64,000 nt of DNA, from NCBI RefSeq assembly GCF_020526085.1, contig NZ_CP084874.1, positions 4,774,001 through 4,838,000 on the forward strand, written 5' to 3'. The translations under genes were made by a program, and so were the position numbers. The notes under the pieces were generated by a model. The model made no database searches and was not told where the DNA came from. It saw nothing but the letters and a program-made list of their open reading frames with translations. The stretch's first letter is position 1, and every line of letters starts with the position of its first letter. This DNA comes from Klebsiella africana (lineage in GTDB: Bacteria; Pseudomonadota; Gammaproteobacteria; Enterobacterales; Enterobacteriaceae). Of the stretch, positions 37,228 through 47,889 are shown one piece after another.

Positions 37228-37599
37228 TTAATCCGGTAACGAACCGGCGAGGTTGCGCGCCGAAACGCTCTCGCCCACCGGCGCGGGCGGCTCCGGCGCC
37301 TTAGCCGGGGCGGTCACTGGCGCGGCTGCCGGGGCGGAAGAGGCCGGCTGGATCTCAAGGAACGAGGCCAGCATCTTACGCAGCGTTTCCGGTTTAGTAT
37401 CTTCCGCCAGCAGCGCCGCCAGCATTGACGGCAAGCGGCTATCGACTTCCCCTAACGCCAGCCCCGCCAGCAGCGCGGTACGCGACATATCGCCGCGGTC
37501 GCCACGGTGATGGGCCTCAATTTTTGCGTCCGCGAAGCGCTCGCTGGCGCTGATATCCGGGCGCAGGTAAATCAGCACTTTTCTGCGATCCAGAGTCAT
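37228..37599 (-). CDS. ParR/StbB-like plasmid segregation DNA-binding protein
   Basis: A 123-residue protein. The N-terminal half (DRRKVLIYLRPDISASE, MSRTALLAGLALGEVDSRLPSML in parts) resembles the ribbon-helix-helix and helical dimer of R1 ParR/StbB. An Ala/Pro-rich linker and a short C-terminal tail (SARNLAGSLPD) could bind the ParM filament tip. It starts 9 bases after the ParM-like stop, so the pair forms an operon in the ParM-ParR order. Its chromosomal location next to core genes is unusual for a plasmid partition module. Confidence 0.8.
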   Translation of the reverse strand: MTLDRRKVLIYLRPDISASERFADAKIEAHHRGDRGDMSRTALLAGLALGEVDSRLPSMLAALLAEDTKPETLRKMLASFLEIQPASSAPAAAPVTAPAKAPEPPAPVGESVSARNLAGSLPD

Positions 37600-37608
37600 A
37601 GACGCTCC

Positions 37609-38565
37609 TTAGCCAATAATTTTCAGACCACGCACCAGGGCAAACTGCGGCTCTTCAGCCACCACGAAACGGTCCTCGCGCAGACCCATACGTTCACGAA
37701 TCGCATCGGCAACCAGCGGCGCGCCGCCGCCAATCACGATGGCGTGCGAATAGCCTTTAAAGCTATCGATGGCCGTCAGGACACGCGTGGTCAGACGTTC
37801 GATACTGTTATTGATCACCTTCTTCACCTCAGAAACCGCATCCGGATCGTTGATGTTGTCGGTCAGGTACTCTTCGTCATGACGATTGATAATAATCTGG
37901 TCAACGTTATAGCTGGAGGTGTCGGTATTCGCCCGGGCCAGCGCCAGCTTAACGGCGTCGGTCACCAGCGATACGCCCAGCTTCGGGTCGCCGTAAATGC
38001 GCGAAACCGAGGTCATCTGCCCGGCGACCATTGAAATATCAAGCGTGGTGCCGCCAAGGTCGATAATCAGCACCGAATGGGAAGGCTTCAGTTCATCGCA
38101 CAGGCTAATACCCGCCGGAATCGATTCCGGGCGCACGGTAACTTTAGTGATATTGAACACCACGCCTTTATTCAGTTTAACGTCGCGCAGCAGGCTCTTT
38201 TTCTTGCGCTCAATATTGTCGAGGCGATATTGCGCATCTTCATCATAAAATTCGGTCAGCGGCAGGGTGACCACAATTTCAACATCCTGTGGCTCAAGAC
38301 CGCTGGTCAGCAGCGCGTGATGGACAGCGATGGAGTTCAACGGGCTGTACTGCCAGTCAATGTTATTGGTGGGGAGCGCATCGGGAGTGATCAGGTCGAA
38401 TGAGTACTTTTCATCATCCACGGTGTAGTTAAATGGCTTCCCGGAACCGAAGGTGGCAGACCAGCCGCGTTTAAAACTGTTGGGGCTGATATGGGTGAAA
38501 GTTTCGCCATCTTGCTCCCACAGCATTTTGATATTGGTTGAACCATCATCGATAAAAATGCGCAT
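37609..38565 (-). CDS. parM: ParM/StbA-like actin-type segregation ATPase
   Basis: A 318-residue actin-family ATPase, close to plasmid R1 ParM (320 residues) throughout. Motifs include FIDDGSTNIKM (phosphate 1), ISPNSFKRGW, VHHALLTSGL, IERKKKSLL, LIIDLGGTTLDIS (phosphate 2) and VIGGGAPL (adenosine). In R1, ParM filaments bound through ParR push plasmid copies apart. All nucleotide-binding motifs are intact, so it should be functional. The upstream region (38581-38760) has short repeated GAGACAAA-type motifs that may be the centromere. Symbol given by family similarity. Confidence 0.9.
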   Translation of the reverse strand: MRIFIDDGSTNIKMLWEQDGETFTHISPNSFKRGWSATFGSGKPFNYTVDDEKYSFDLITPDALPTNNIDWQYSPLNSIAVHHALLTSGLEPQDVEIVVTLPLTEFYDEDAQYRLDNIERKKKSLLRDVKLNKGVVFNITKVTVRPESIPAGISLCDELKPSHSVLIIDLGGTTLDISMVAGQMTSVSRIYGDPKLGVSLVTDAVKLALARANTDTSSYNVDQIIINRHDEEYLTDNINDPDAVSEVKKVINNSIERLTTRVLTAIDSFKGYSHAIVIGGGAPLVADAIRERMGLREDRFVVAEEPQFALVRGLKIIG

Positions 38566-38580
38566 CGCATTGCTCCATCA

Positions 38581-38760
38581 CTGAGACAAATAAGAGAAAA
38601 CATAAGACCCAAAAAGAGTAGCAAGAGTTAAAAAGTAGCGCAATAGCATGAAAAAGAGACAATTCTGAGTTTTATTGGAGAACAAATGGAGAAACAAATA
38701 ATCCAACGCACCTGGAAAGAGAAATTACTGAGACAAAATAGAGAACTAAAGTTTCTCTCT
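38581..38760. promoter_or_regulatory. candidate parC-like centromere / promoter repeats
   Basis: A purine-rich region upstream of the ParM-like gene with recurring short motifs: CTGAGACAAATAAGAG (38581), AAGAGACAATTCTGAG (about 38653), GGAGAACAAATGG and GGAGAAACAAATA (38678-38700), CTGAGACAAAATAGAGAAC (38728), and the reverse-complement type TTTCTCTCTTTCTGTCTG (38752-38769). ParR-type centromeres are short direct repeats around the operon promoter, so the layout fits. The repeats are imperfect. Confidence 0.45.
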
Positions 38761-38840
38761 TTCTGTCTGTTTTGGACACGGTTTTTTGTACCAAAAGAGA
38801 GCATCCCTCCCCTCTTTCGTCAGCGGTTTTCTAACACTTT

Positions 38841-40349
<1,509 letters not shown>

Positions 40350-41705
40350 TTAACGGTGTAGCCAGGCCGGCAGCCAGTCGCCGTGGCTGGCGATCAGATC
40401 GTCCACCAGCGCGTAGATCTCGTCGATCCCCAACACCGCGGCGGTGTGCGGATCCATCATTGTGGCGTAATAGACGTAATCGCGATTTTCGGTGAGGATC
40501 GCCTCCGTGAGCAGCGTCTGCACGTTGATATTGGTCTGCATCAGCGCCGCCAGATGCGCTGGCAGCGCGCCCACTTTGGTCGGCTGAATACCGTTGGCGT
40601 CCACCAGGCAAGCCACTTCCACACAGCAGCCCTGTGGCAAATTGTCGATAAGATTATCGTTGCGCACGTTGCCGTACACCACGCTTGACTCGCCGGTCCA
40701 GATGGCGTTCATGATGGTGCTGGCATATTCGCGGGATGGTTTCACCTCAATGCGCTCCCCGCGCTTATAGCTCTCCAGCTCCTGATGCCAGTTGGCCAGT
40801 TGCTCGACACAGCGTTTAGGGTATTCATCCAGCGGCACTTTATAGCGCGCGATAAGGTCATCACGGCCCGGCTTGATAAACCATGGCGTGTATTCCGCGA
40901 AATGCTCCGAGGACTCGGTGACGAAGTAGCCCAGTTTTTTGAACATTTCATAGCGAACAATGTTTTCGCAGCGCGGGTTGCCGTGCAGGTTCGGTTTCGG
41001 CGCCCGTCCCTCGGCGTAGGCCTGCAGCAGGTCGGGATAGAGACTGACGTAGCTGCCGTCCGCGAGCTTTTTCTCCAGCGAGAGATAGAACGCCATATGG
41101 TTAATTCCCGCGCAGCGGTAGCGTAAATCCGCCGGATCGAGATCGAGGTCGCGCGCCAGCTCTTCCGCTGTCCCCTGTACCGAATGGCACAGGCCAACCT
41201 GCTTAATATGCGGGTAGCGGGCGTACATTGCCCAGGTGTTCATCGCCATCGGGTTGACGTAGTTAAGCAGGGTGGCGTCCGGGCAGACCTCGGTCATGTC
41301 GTCGCAGATAGCCCACAGATGGGGAATAGTGCGCAGGGCGCGCATAATGCCCCCCGGCCCCAGCGTATCGGCGATGGTTTGCTCCAGGCCGTGGCGCTTA
41401 CAGACTGCAAAATCGGTGACAGTGCAGGGCTCATAGCCGCCAATCTGAAAAGCGACGACGACAAAATTGGCGCCCTGCAGGGCGGTTTTCCGGTCGCGGT
41501 GGCAGCTGATTTCGCCGTTGGCTCCCACCGAATCCATCAGCTTGCGCACCACGATATGGGACTCTTCCAGCCGGGTTTCATCAATATCCATCAGCGCGAT
41601 ATGCGCCGATTTCAGCGCCGGGCGCTGGAAAACATCACCGAGAATATTTTTGACGAACACCGTCGAACCGGCGCCGATAAAAGTAATTTTTGGGGCAGAC
41701 ATCAC
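40350..41705 (-). CDS. melA: alpha-galactosidase MelA (GH4)
   Basis: A 451-residue cytoplasmic enzyme that splits melibiose to galactose and glucose. It belongs to glycoside hydrolase family 4, needing NAD and Mn2+. Seen here are the N-terminal Rossmann motif ITFIGAGSTVFVKN, LNYVNPMAMNTWA, the metal-binding CHSVQGT and CAGINHMAF segments. The length equals E. coli MelA if the GTG at 41705 is used; ATG 41702 directly after it has GGAG better placed. It is divergent from melR. Confidence 0.97.
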   Translation of the reverse strand: MMSAPKITFIGAGSTVFVKNILGDVFQRPALKSAHIALMDIDETRLEESHIVVRKLMDSVGANGEISCHRDRKTALQGANFVVVAFQIGGYEPCTVTDFAVCKRHGLEQTIADTLGPGGIMRALRTIPHLWAICDDMTEVCPDATLLNYVNPMAMNTWAMYARYPHIKQVGLCHSVQGTAEELARDLDLDPADLRYRCAGINHMAFYLSLEKKLADGSYVSLYPDLLQAYAEGRAPKPNLHGNPRCENIVRYEMFKKLGYFVTESSEHFAEYTPWFIKPGRDDLIARYKVPLDEYPKRCVEQLANWHQELESYKRGERIEVKPSREYASTIMNAIWTGESSVVYGNVRNDNLIDNLPQGCCVEVACLVDANGIQPTKVGALPAHLAALMQTNINVQTLLTEAILTENRDYVYYATMMDPHTAAVLGIDEIYALVDDLIASHGDWLPAWLHR

Positions 41706-41784
41706 GCACTCTCCATCAGGTCATTGAACACTTGCAGAGTGGCACGCCGCTCCCCGCTGCGCTGCCCTGTTCCCGCCGGAGCAT

Positions 41785-41836
41785 TCCCGAAAACTCAGAT
41801 CGGCCATTAAGCGCCACAAAATCTGAGATTCCGGGA
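41785..41836. promoter_or_regulatory. candidate MelR operator dyad between melA and melR
   Basis: An imperfect inverted repeat: TCCCGAAAACTCAGAT (41785-41800) and ATCTGAGATTCCGGGA (41821-41836). It lies in the 233-bp divergent melA-melR promoter region, where MelR and CRP act in E. coli. Assignment to MelR is by position. Confidence 0.5.
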
Positions 41837-41938
41837 ACAGATTGAGCAAAAAGGAGAGAAAATGGGCCGATTCTTCCGCTAAGCTGTCGTCAGTTCTGGC
41901 GAAAAATGCAGCCACTCTGATAATCCAGGAATACGTTA

Positions 41939-42880
41939 ATGATGGAACACCGCTTTACTTCCCTGCCCCCCGATCCCTTTATGTGCAGCAGCGACGAAAA
42001 GCAGAGCCGTAGCCCGCTGGCGCTCTACTCCGAGTATCAGCGTATGGATATCGAGCTGCGCCCGCCGCACGCCATGCCCACCAGCCACTGGCACGGCCAG
42101 GTGGAGGTCAACGTGCCGTTCGATGGCGACGTGGAGTATTTGATTAATAACGAAGTGGTGCGTATTGAGAAAGGCTATATCACTCTGTTCTGGGCCTGTA
42201 CGCCGCATCAGCTGACCCGTCCCGGCGATTGCCAGCAGATGGCGATATTCAACCTGCCGATGCATCTGTTTCTCTCATGGCCGCTGGACCGGGAGCTTAT
42301 CAACCACGTCACCCATGGGATGGTGATTAAATCCCTCGCTGCGCAGCAGTTGAGTGCCTTCGAAGTGCGCCGCTGGCAGCAGGAGCTGAGTCACGAGAAT
42401 GAACAGATTCGTCAGCTGGCGATCGATGAAATTGCCCTGATGCTGAAGCGGCTGAGCCTCGCCGGCTGGCAGCCGATTCTGGTCAATAAAACCTCACGCA
42501 CCCACAAGAACAGCGTCTCGCGCCATGCGCAGTTTTATGTCAGCCAGATGCTGGAGTTTATCGCCGCCCACTATGACCAGGCGCTGACCGTCAATGCCGT
42601 TGCCGAGCACGTGAAGCTCAACCCAAATTACGCGATGGGGATTTTTCAGCGGGTGATGCAGCAGACCATGAAGCAGTACATTACCGCCATGCGTATCAAT
42701 CATGTGCGGGCGCTGCTGAGCGATACCGACAAGACCATCCTCGATATTGCCCTTACCGCCGGTTTTCGCTCCAGCAGCCGCTTCTACAGCACCTTTACCC
42801 GCTACGTGGGCATGCCGCCGCAGCAGTACCGTAAACTCAGCCAGCAGCGACGTCACGGCCTGGCCTTGCCGGAGGCATAA
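41939..42880 (+). CDS. melR: melibiose operon regulator MelR (AraC family)
   Basis: A 313-residue AraC/XylS-type regulator. The N-terminal cupin sugar-binding domain has PTSHWHGQVEVNVPFDGDVEY and LFWACTPHQL segments. The C-terminal pair of HTH motifs includes LTVNAVAEHVKLNPNYAMG and ILDIALTAGFRSSSRFYSTF (in parts). It is very close to E. coli MelR (302 residues), with a few extra residues at both ends. CCAGGA eight bases before ATG 41939 supports the start. MelR activates melAB with melibiose and represses itself. It is convergent with proP. Confidence 0.96.
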   Translation: MMEHRFTSLPPDPFMCSSDEKQSRSPLALYSEYQRMDIELRPPHAMPTSHWHGQVEVNVPFDGDVEYLINNEVVRIEKGYITLFWACTPHQLTRPGDCQQMAIFNLPMHLFLSWPLDRELINHVTHGMVIKSLAAQQLSAFEVRRWQQELSHENEQIRQLAIDEIALMLKRLSLAGWQPILVNKTSRTHKNSVSRHAQFYVSQMLEFIAAHYDQALTVNAVAEHVKLNPNYAMGIFQRVMQQTMKQYITAMRINHVRALLSDTDKTILDIALTAGFRSSSRFYSTFTRYVGMPPQQYRKLSQQRRHGLALPEA

Positions 42881-42910
42881 AAAATGCCGCCGGGGTTTCC
42901 CCAGGCGGCA
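42879..42910 (-). terminator. proP terminator (also end of melR)
   Basis: A 7-bp stem (42885-42891 with 42904-42910) extended by a GGGG/CCCC inner stem and small loop. On the minus strand it is followed by TTTTTTA, so it is a good intrinsic terminator for proP. Confidence 0.82.
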
Positions 42911-42929
42911 TGATTAGCAGTGAAAACAG

Positions 42930-44432
42930 TTAGTCGTTGATACGCGGATGCTGCTGCACCAGACGCGACCGTTTTGCCTGAAGATCGGCGATCTCCTGAT
43001 CGATATCTTCGATTTTTTGCTCGATATTATCGTAGTGCTCGCCAAGGATTTCTTTCGCTTCCTGAATATCCGACGCCGCCGGGGTCGCCCCTTTCAGCGG
43101 ACGGTTAGCCGTCTCTTTCATCGACAGGCCTGTCGCCATACCCACCACCGCGATAACCATCAGGTAGTATGCCGGCATCATCAGGTTCTGGGTGGTCTCC
43201 ACCAGCCACGCCGCCAGGGTTGGCGTCAGACCAGCAATCAGCACCGAGATGTTAAAGGCGCTGGCCAGGGCGCTGAAGCGGATGTGCGTCGGGAACATCG
43301 CCGGCAGCGAGGAAGCCATCACCCCGATAAAGCAGTTCAGCACCACCGCCAGCAGCAGCAGACCGGCGAAGATCAGGCTAGTCACGTTGCTGTTGATCAT
43401 AATGAAGGCCGGGATCGACAGGGCAAACAGCGCTACGCTACCAATCAGGATAAACGGGCGACGGCCGAAACGGTCGCTAAGCATACCGATAACCGGCTGT
43501 ACAAACAGCATCCCGACCATGATAGCGATGATGATCAGCACCCCATGATCTTCCGAGTAGTGCAGGTTATGTGACAGATAGCTCGGCATGTAGGTCAGCA
43601 GCATGTAGTAGGTCACGTTGGTGGAAATCACCAGACCGATACAGGTCAGCAGGCTACGCCAGTGTTTGGTGGCAATCTCTTTAAAAGAGACCTTCGGCCC
43701 GTCCTGCAGTCCTTCACGGTCGCCCTGCTCCATGGTGTCAACATGCTGCTGGAACGCTGGCGTCTCTTCCAGCGCATGGCGCAGATAGAGACCAATGATG
43801 CCTAACGGTAGCGCCAGGAAGAACGGGATACGCCAACCCCAGTCGAGGAAGTTCTGTTCACCCACCACGCTGGAGATGAGAACCACCACGCCGGCCCCCA
43901 TCACAAATCCGGCGATGGAGCCAAAGTCCAGCCAGCTACCCATAAACCCGCGTTTACGGTCAGGGGAGTATTCCGCGACGAAGATCGACGCCCCGGTATA
44001 TTCACCACCGACCGAGAAGCCTTGCGCCATTTTACACAGCAGCAGCAAGATCGGCGCCCAGATACCTATCGTGGCATACGACGGAATAAGGCCGATACAG
44101 AAAGTACTTATCGACATGATCACGATGGTTATCGCGAGAATTTTCTGCCGACCATATTTATCGCCCAGCATCCCGAAGAACAGGCCGCCTAACGGACGAA
44201 TTAAAAATGGTACGGAGAAGGTCCCCAGTGCGGCAATCATCTGCACGCTTGGGTTGGCATCGGGGAAGAAGACTTTACCTAAGGCGTAGGCCACAAAGCC
44301 GTAGACGCCGAAATCGAACCACTCCATCGCGTTGCCCAGGGAGGCCGCGGTGATCGCCTTTTTCAGTTTACCATCATCGATGATGGTCACATCCTTAAGG
44401 GTGATGGGCTTTATTTTTTTCCTTTTAAGCAT
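42930..44432 (-). CDS. proP: proline/betaine osmosensory transporter ProP
   Basis: A 500-residue major facilitator superfamily H+ symporter for proline, glycine betaine and other osmolytes. Twelve helices are seen with the MFS loop 2-3 motif GDKYGRQKI and GxLSDRFGRRP. The C-terminal cytoplasmic extension (EILGEHYDNIEQKIEDIDQEI, LQAKRSRLVQQH in parts) forms the antiparallel coiled coil that tunes the osmotic threshold in E. coli ProP. The length is standard. It has its own terminator and a long 5' region of 540 bases before yjdM. Confidence 0.97.
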   Translation of the reverse strand: MLKRKKIKPITLKDVTIIDDGKLKKAITAASLGNAMEWFDFGVYGFVAYALGKVFFPDANPSVQMIAALGTFSVPFLIRPLGGLFFGMLGDKYGRQKILAITIVIMSISTFCIGLIPSYATIGIWAPILLLLCKMAQGFSVGGEYTGASIFVAEYSPDRKRGFMGSWLDFGSIAGFVMGAGVVVLISSVVGEQNFLDWGWRIPFFLALPLGIIGLYLRHALEETPAFQQHVDTMEQGDREGLQDGPKVSFKEIATKHWRSLLTCIGLVISTNVTYYMLLTYMPSYLSHNLHYSEDHGVLIIIAIMVGMLFVQPVIGMLSDRFGRRPFILIGSVALFALSIPAFIMINSNVTSLIFAGLLLLAVVLNCFIGVMASSLPAMFPTHIRFSALASAFNISVLIAGLTPTLAAWLVETTQNLMMPAYYLMVIAVVGMATGLSMKETANRPLKGATPAASDIQEAKEILGEHYDNIEQKIEDIDQEIADLQAKRSRLVQQHPRIND

Positions 44433-44872
44433 ATTTTTCCTCTGCTACTCCGCCTTGAGTGCACGCCTCTTCGCCGAATGGCAAGGCCATTCGCATCGTG
44501 CGTCAGGAGCGGTGAATTGCTGTGCTCCTCATTTCAAGCGTAGCAGGTTTGCCTGCACTGTCTGCTGACAGAATGTACAACCGAACCTGTTGACGCCTGC
44601 TCTGGCTACTGGTGAATAAATAGAGCGGCTCATCGTGATAATTGATGAAATTGACCTGCTCCCCTTTTTTACCCTAACAGTGTTTATATCTGCGATCAAC
44701 TTCACAGAAATTTACCGCCTCATTACAGAGTGTCGGAAAATAAATAAGTTCATTCTCTGGCGATCGCCCGGAAATTATTTCGTCGATTTTTAGCCTCTAC
44801 GAGAGGTTAATTTTCGCGGTTATTCTGTTTTCAACGCAATAGCGCCAGAGGTGATTTTCAGCAAAAAAACAC
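44433..44872. other. proP 5' region / proP-yjdM divergent spacer
   Basis: 440 bases with no credible gene. It contains a small perfect hairpin (CGAATGG ... CCATTCG, near 44474-44491) in the proP leader and a second one around TAGCCTCTACGAGAGGTTA (44793-44811). E. coli proP has two promoters (CRP-controlled P1, RpoS/Fis-dependent P2); I could not place these with confidence. Confidence 0.4.
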
Positions 44873-44901
44873 CCGACAAAAGTGGGTGATTGCGCTATAA
44901 T
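44873..44901 (+). promoter_or_regulatory. sigma-70 promoter of yjdM
   Basis: A perfect TATAAT (-10, 44896-44901) has CCGACA (4/6 to TTGACA, 44873-44878) 17 bases upstream. The predicted start is about 70 bases before the yjdM ATG. Confidence 0.65.
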
Positions 44902-44976
44902 CACACCCACTTTCGGCTCTCAGCCGCTGTTTAAAGGACCAACGTCCTGTTTTTCGACGACATCACGAGGAACGTC

Positions 44977-45312
44977 ATGCAACTGCCACACTGCCCCAAA
45001 TGCGATTCGACTTACACTTATGAAGATAGCGGCATGTATATCTGCCCGGAGTGCGCCTATGAATGGAACCCTGCTGAGGCGACAGAAGAGAGCGACGTTC
45101 TGATCGTGAAAGATGCCAATGGCAATTTACTGGCCGATGGCGACAGCGTCACTGTTGTGAAAGATCTGAAGGTTAAAGGCAGCTCTTCGATGCTGAAAAT
45201 CGGCACCAAAGTGAAGAATATCCGTCTGGTCGAAGGCGATCACAATATTGACTGCAAAATTGACGGTTTTGGCCCAATGAAGCTCAAATCGGAATTCGTC
45301 AAAAAGAACTGA
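44977..45312 (+). CDS. yjdM: zinc-ribbon protein YjdM (formerly PhnA)
   Basis: A 111-residue protein, identical in length to E. coli YjdM. An N-terminal zinc ribbon has C6/C9 (CPKC) and C23/C26 (CPEC), followed by an SH3-like beta domain ([41 protein letters not shown] in parts). The old name PhnA is misleading, as the protein has no proven role in phosphonate breakdown. It lies upstream of yjdN and the phn operon, with its own promoter. Confidence 0.95.
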   Translation: MQLPHCPKCDSTYTYEDSGMYICPECAYEWNPAEATEESDVLIVKDANGNLLADGDSVTVVKDLKVKGSSSMLKIGTKVKNIRLVEGDHNIDCKIDGFGPMKLKSEFVKKN

Positions 45313-45540
45313 TTTATTTTCGGGGTGGCGGCGCGATTATTTTTCCCCGTCGCCGTCGCCGCTCCCGATATCCTGCTAGCCGTTCGTCCCGCTGCGCATC
45401 CTGTTATTTCCCTCGCCAGTAACCGCTATTTACGCTGTCGCCCGCCGCCATATTCCAGCGCCCCTTTTCGCTCTGCCGTCTGGCTCAATCGCCTGCCGGG
45501 CGACTACGCTTTACGGGTTACGGTCACGGAGGTATTCACC

Positions 45541-45975
45541 ATGTCCTTAAGTCCCTACCTTGCCTTTGCAGGCAACTGCGCCGAGGCGATCGCCTTCTAC
45601 CAGCAGACGCTGGGCGCAGAGCTGATGTTTAAAATGACCTTTGGCGAAATGCCGCCCTCGGCGCAGGAAGCGTCAGACGGCTGTCCGTCTGGCCAGAAGA
45701 TAGCAGATGATGCCATCGCCCACGCCAGCCTGCGCATCAACAATGGCGAGCTGATGCTGAGCGACAGCGCTCTCGGGCCCGATGTGCATTACGCCGGCTT
45801 CACCCTCGTCCTCGATCCCAGCGATGTCGCTGAAGGCCAGCGCTGGTTCGACGCGCTGGCCGTCGGCGGGCGCATTGAGATGGCCTGGCAGGAAACGTTC
45901 TGGGCCCATGGCTTCGGCAAAGTCGTCGACCGCTTTGGCGTCCCCTGGATGATCAACGTGGTCAAACAAGGCTGA
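45541..45975 (+). CDS. yjdN: VOC-family protein YjdN (formerly PhnB)
   Basis: A 144-residue glyoxalase/VOC superfamily protein with two beta-alpha-beta-beta-beta modules (SPYLAFAGNCAEAIAFYQQTLGA; FWAHGFGKVVDRFGVPWMIN in parts). The frame opens earlier at 45325, but GGAGG at 45528-45532 and family length support ATG 45541. E. coli YjdN is 147 residues. The function is unknown. A 228-base gap with no gene separates it from yjdM, and the Pho-box region follows. Confidence 0.92.
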   Translation: MSLSPYLAFAGNCAEAIAFYQQTLGAELMFKMTFGEMPPSAQEASDGCPSGQKIADDAIAHASLRINNGELMLSDSALGPDVHYAGFTLVLDPSDVAEGQRWFDALAVGGRIEMAWQETFWAHGFGKVVDRFGVPWMINVVKQG

Positions 45976-45998
45976 CGCCCCAGGGCGGCCCGGCCGCC

Positions 45999-46038
45999 CT
46001 GTCATCCGCCTGGCATCAACTCTTCATCCTTTGGTCAT
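45999..46038 (+). promoter_or_regulatory. two tandem PhoB boxes upstream of phnF
   Basis: Four 7-mers start at exactly 11-base steps: CTGTCAT (45999), CTGGCAT (46010), TCTTCAT (46021), TGGTCAT (46032). The consensus Pho box is two CTGTCAT repeats with 4 bases between. The first box matches well, the second is weaker. It should make phnFGHIJKLMNP phosphate-starvation inducible. Confidence 0.82.
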
Positions 46039-46129
46039 CGTCACTTAACCGAAATGCAACATAAACCGGTCAGGATCGGCCCACAACGCGAGGGACCTCC
46101 TCGCCTATGCTGTGTGAGGCTTGATGACC

Positions 46130-46855
46130 ATGCACCTGTCCAGACATCCGACCAGTTACCCCACGCGCTATCAGGAAATCGCCGCCCGACTTGAGCAAGA
46201 GCTGCGCCACCACTATCGCTGCGGCGACTATCTGCCCGCCGAGCAGCAGCTGGCGACGCGCTTTGACGTTAACCGCCATACCCTGCGCCGGGCTATCGAC
46301 CAGTTGGTTGAGCGCGGCTGGGTCCAGCGCCGTCAGGGCGTGGGCGTGCTGGTGCTGATGCGGCCGATCGACTACCCGCTCAATGCCCAGGCGCGCTTCA
46401 GTCAGAATCTGCTGGAACAGGGCAGCGATCCCACCAGCGAAAAGCTGCTTTCGGTGCTGCGCCCCGCCAGCGCCCATGTCGCCGAGGCCTTTGGCATCAA
46501 TGAGGGCGACAACGTGATCCACCTGCGCACCCTGCGCCGGGTCAATGGCGTCGCCCTGTGCCTGATCGACCACTACTTCGCCGACCTGCGCTTCTGGCCG
46601 GTGCTACAGACCTTCAGCCACGGCTCGCTGCACGATCTGCTGCGCGATCGGCTCGACGTCGAACTGACCCGCGTACGCACCAAAATCAGCGCCCGCCGCG
46701 CACAGGCAAAAGAGAGCAAGCTGCTGGAAATCCCCAACATGGCGCCGCTGCTCTGCGTCCGCACGCTCAATAGCCGTGAGGGCGAGTCGGTCACGACGGA
46801 GTACTCCGTCAGCCTGACCCGCGCCGACATGATTGAATTTACCATGGAGCACTGA
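46130..46855 (+). CDS. phnF: PhnF, GntR/HutC-type regulator of the C-P lyase operon
   Basis: A 241-residue protein, the same length as E. coli PhnF when started at ATG 46130. The N-terminal GntR winged helix (GDYLPAEQQLATRFDVNRHTL, RRAIDQLVERGW in parts) is followed by the HutC/UTRA effector domain (ARFSQNLLEQG ... YSVSLTRADMIEF). ATG 46124 is an alternative start. PhnF is a likely repressor of the operon in which it is the first gene. The stop directly abuts the phnG ATG. Confidence 0.95.
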   Translation: MHLSRHPTSYPTRYQEIAARLEQELRHHYRCGDYLPAEQQLATRFDVNRHTLRRAIDQLVERGWVQRRQGVGVLVLMRPIDYPLNAQARFSQNLLEQGSDPTSEKLLSVLRPASAHVAEAFGINEGDNVIHLRTLRRVNGVALCLIDHYFADLRFWPVLQTFSHGSLHDLLRDRLDVELTRVRTKISARRAQAKESKLLEIPNMAPLLCVRTLNSREGESVTTEYSVSLTRADMIEFTMEH

Positions 46856-47308
46856 ATGCACTTCGATACCGCCACCCGCCAGCGCTGGATGTCCGTACTG
46901 GCCCACAGTGAACCGCAAGATCTTCTGGCACGCATGCAGTCCCTGCAGCTGGCGCCGGAATATGAATTGATTCGCACCCCGGAAACCGGGCTGGTACAGC
47001 TCCAGGCACGCATGGGCGGTATCGGCGACCGTTTCTTTGCCGGCGATGCCACGCTTACCCGCGCGGCGGTACGTCTGGCCGACGGTACGCTCGGCTACAG
47101 CTGGATTTTAGGCCGTGACCGCCCACACGCTGAACGCTGCGCGGCGATCGACGCCCTGCTGCAGTCGCCCCACCATTTTCACACGTTAATGGAAACCCTG
47201 ATAACCCCGCTGGAAGCGCTACGCAGCGCGCGCATTGAAGCCCGACGCGCCGAAGTCAATGCCAGCCGGGTCGACTTCTTTACCCTGGTTCGCGGAGATA
47301 ACGCATGA
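46856..47308 (+). CDS. phnG: C-P lyase core subunit PhnG
   Basis: A 150-residue subunit, identical in length to E. coli PhnG, a part of the PhnGHIJ core complex. Motifs visible are [28 protein letters not shown] and [12 protein letters not shown]. PhnG and PhnI with PhnH and PhnL take part in the nucleophilic displacement of adenine from ATP by phosphonate. It starts immediately after the phnF stop and overlaps phnH by 4 bases (ATGA). Confidence 0.97.
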   Translation: MHFDTATRQRWMSVLAHSEPQDLLARMQSLQLAPEYELIRTPETGLVQLQARMGGIGDRFFAGDATLTRAAVRLADGTLGYSWILGRDRPHAERCAAIDALLQSPHHFHTLMETLITPLEALRSARIEARRAEVNASRVDFFTLVRGDNA

Positions 47309-47889
47309 CCTTACAACCCGCTTTTACCCTGGCTGTGCAGGATGCCCAACACAGTTTTCGTCGCCTGTTGAAAGCGATGAGCGAGCCGGGGGTGATTGTC
47401 TCCCTGCAGCAGCTTCAGCACGGCTGGCAGCCATTGAACGTGGCGTCCACCAGCCTGCTGTTGACCCTTGCCGATCGCGAAACGCCGGTCTGGCTTGCCA
47501 GCGCCCTGCGTAACGATCTGGTGGGACAGAATCTGCGCTTTCATACTGGTGCGCCGCTGGTGGACCAGCCGCAGCAGGCGGTCTTTGCCGTCGCCAATGA
47601 CGGCATTAGCGCCGAGCAGCTCAACGTACTTTCCGCTGGCACCGTCACCGCGCCGGAAACCGGCGTCACACTGATTGTTCAGCTTGCCAGCCTCAGCGGC
47701 GGACGCATGCTGCGCCTGACCGGGGCTGGCATTGCTGAAGAGCGAATGATCGCGCCGCAGCTGCCGGACTGCATCATCGACGAATTAACCGAACGCCCGC
47801 ACCCGTTCCCGCTGGGCATCGACCTGATCCTCACCTGCGGCGAGCGCCTGCTGGCGATCCCGCGCACCACCCATGTGGAGGTGTGCTAA
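47305..47889 (+). CDS. phnH: C-P lyase core subunit PhnH
   Basis: A 194-residue subunit, the same length as E. coli PhnH. It has an AspAT-like alpha/beta fold with [17 protein letters not shown] at the start and [24 protein letters not shown] near the end (quoted in parts). It belongs to the PhnGHIJ complex. ATG 47305 overlaps the phnG stop, and its TAA directly precedes the phnI ATG, so the operon is translationally coupled. Confidence 0.97.
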   Translation: MTLQPAFTLAVQDAQHSFRRLLKAMSEPGVIVSLQQLQHGWQPLNVASTSLLLTLADRETPVWLASALRNDLVGQNLRFHTGAPLVDQPQQAVFAVANDGISAEQLNVLSAGTVTAPETGVTLIVQLASLSGGRMLRLTGAGIAEERMIAPQLPDCIIDELTERPHPFPLGIDLILTCGERLLAIPRTTHVEVC

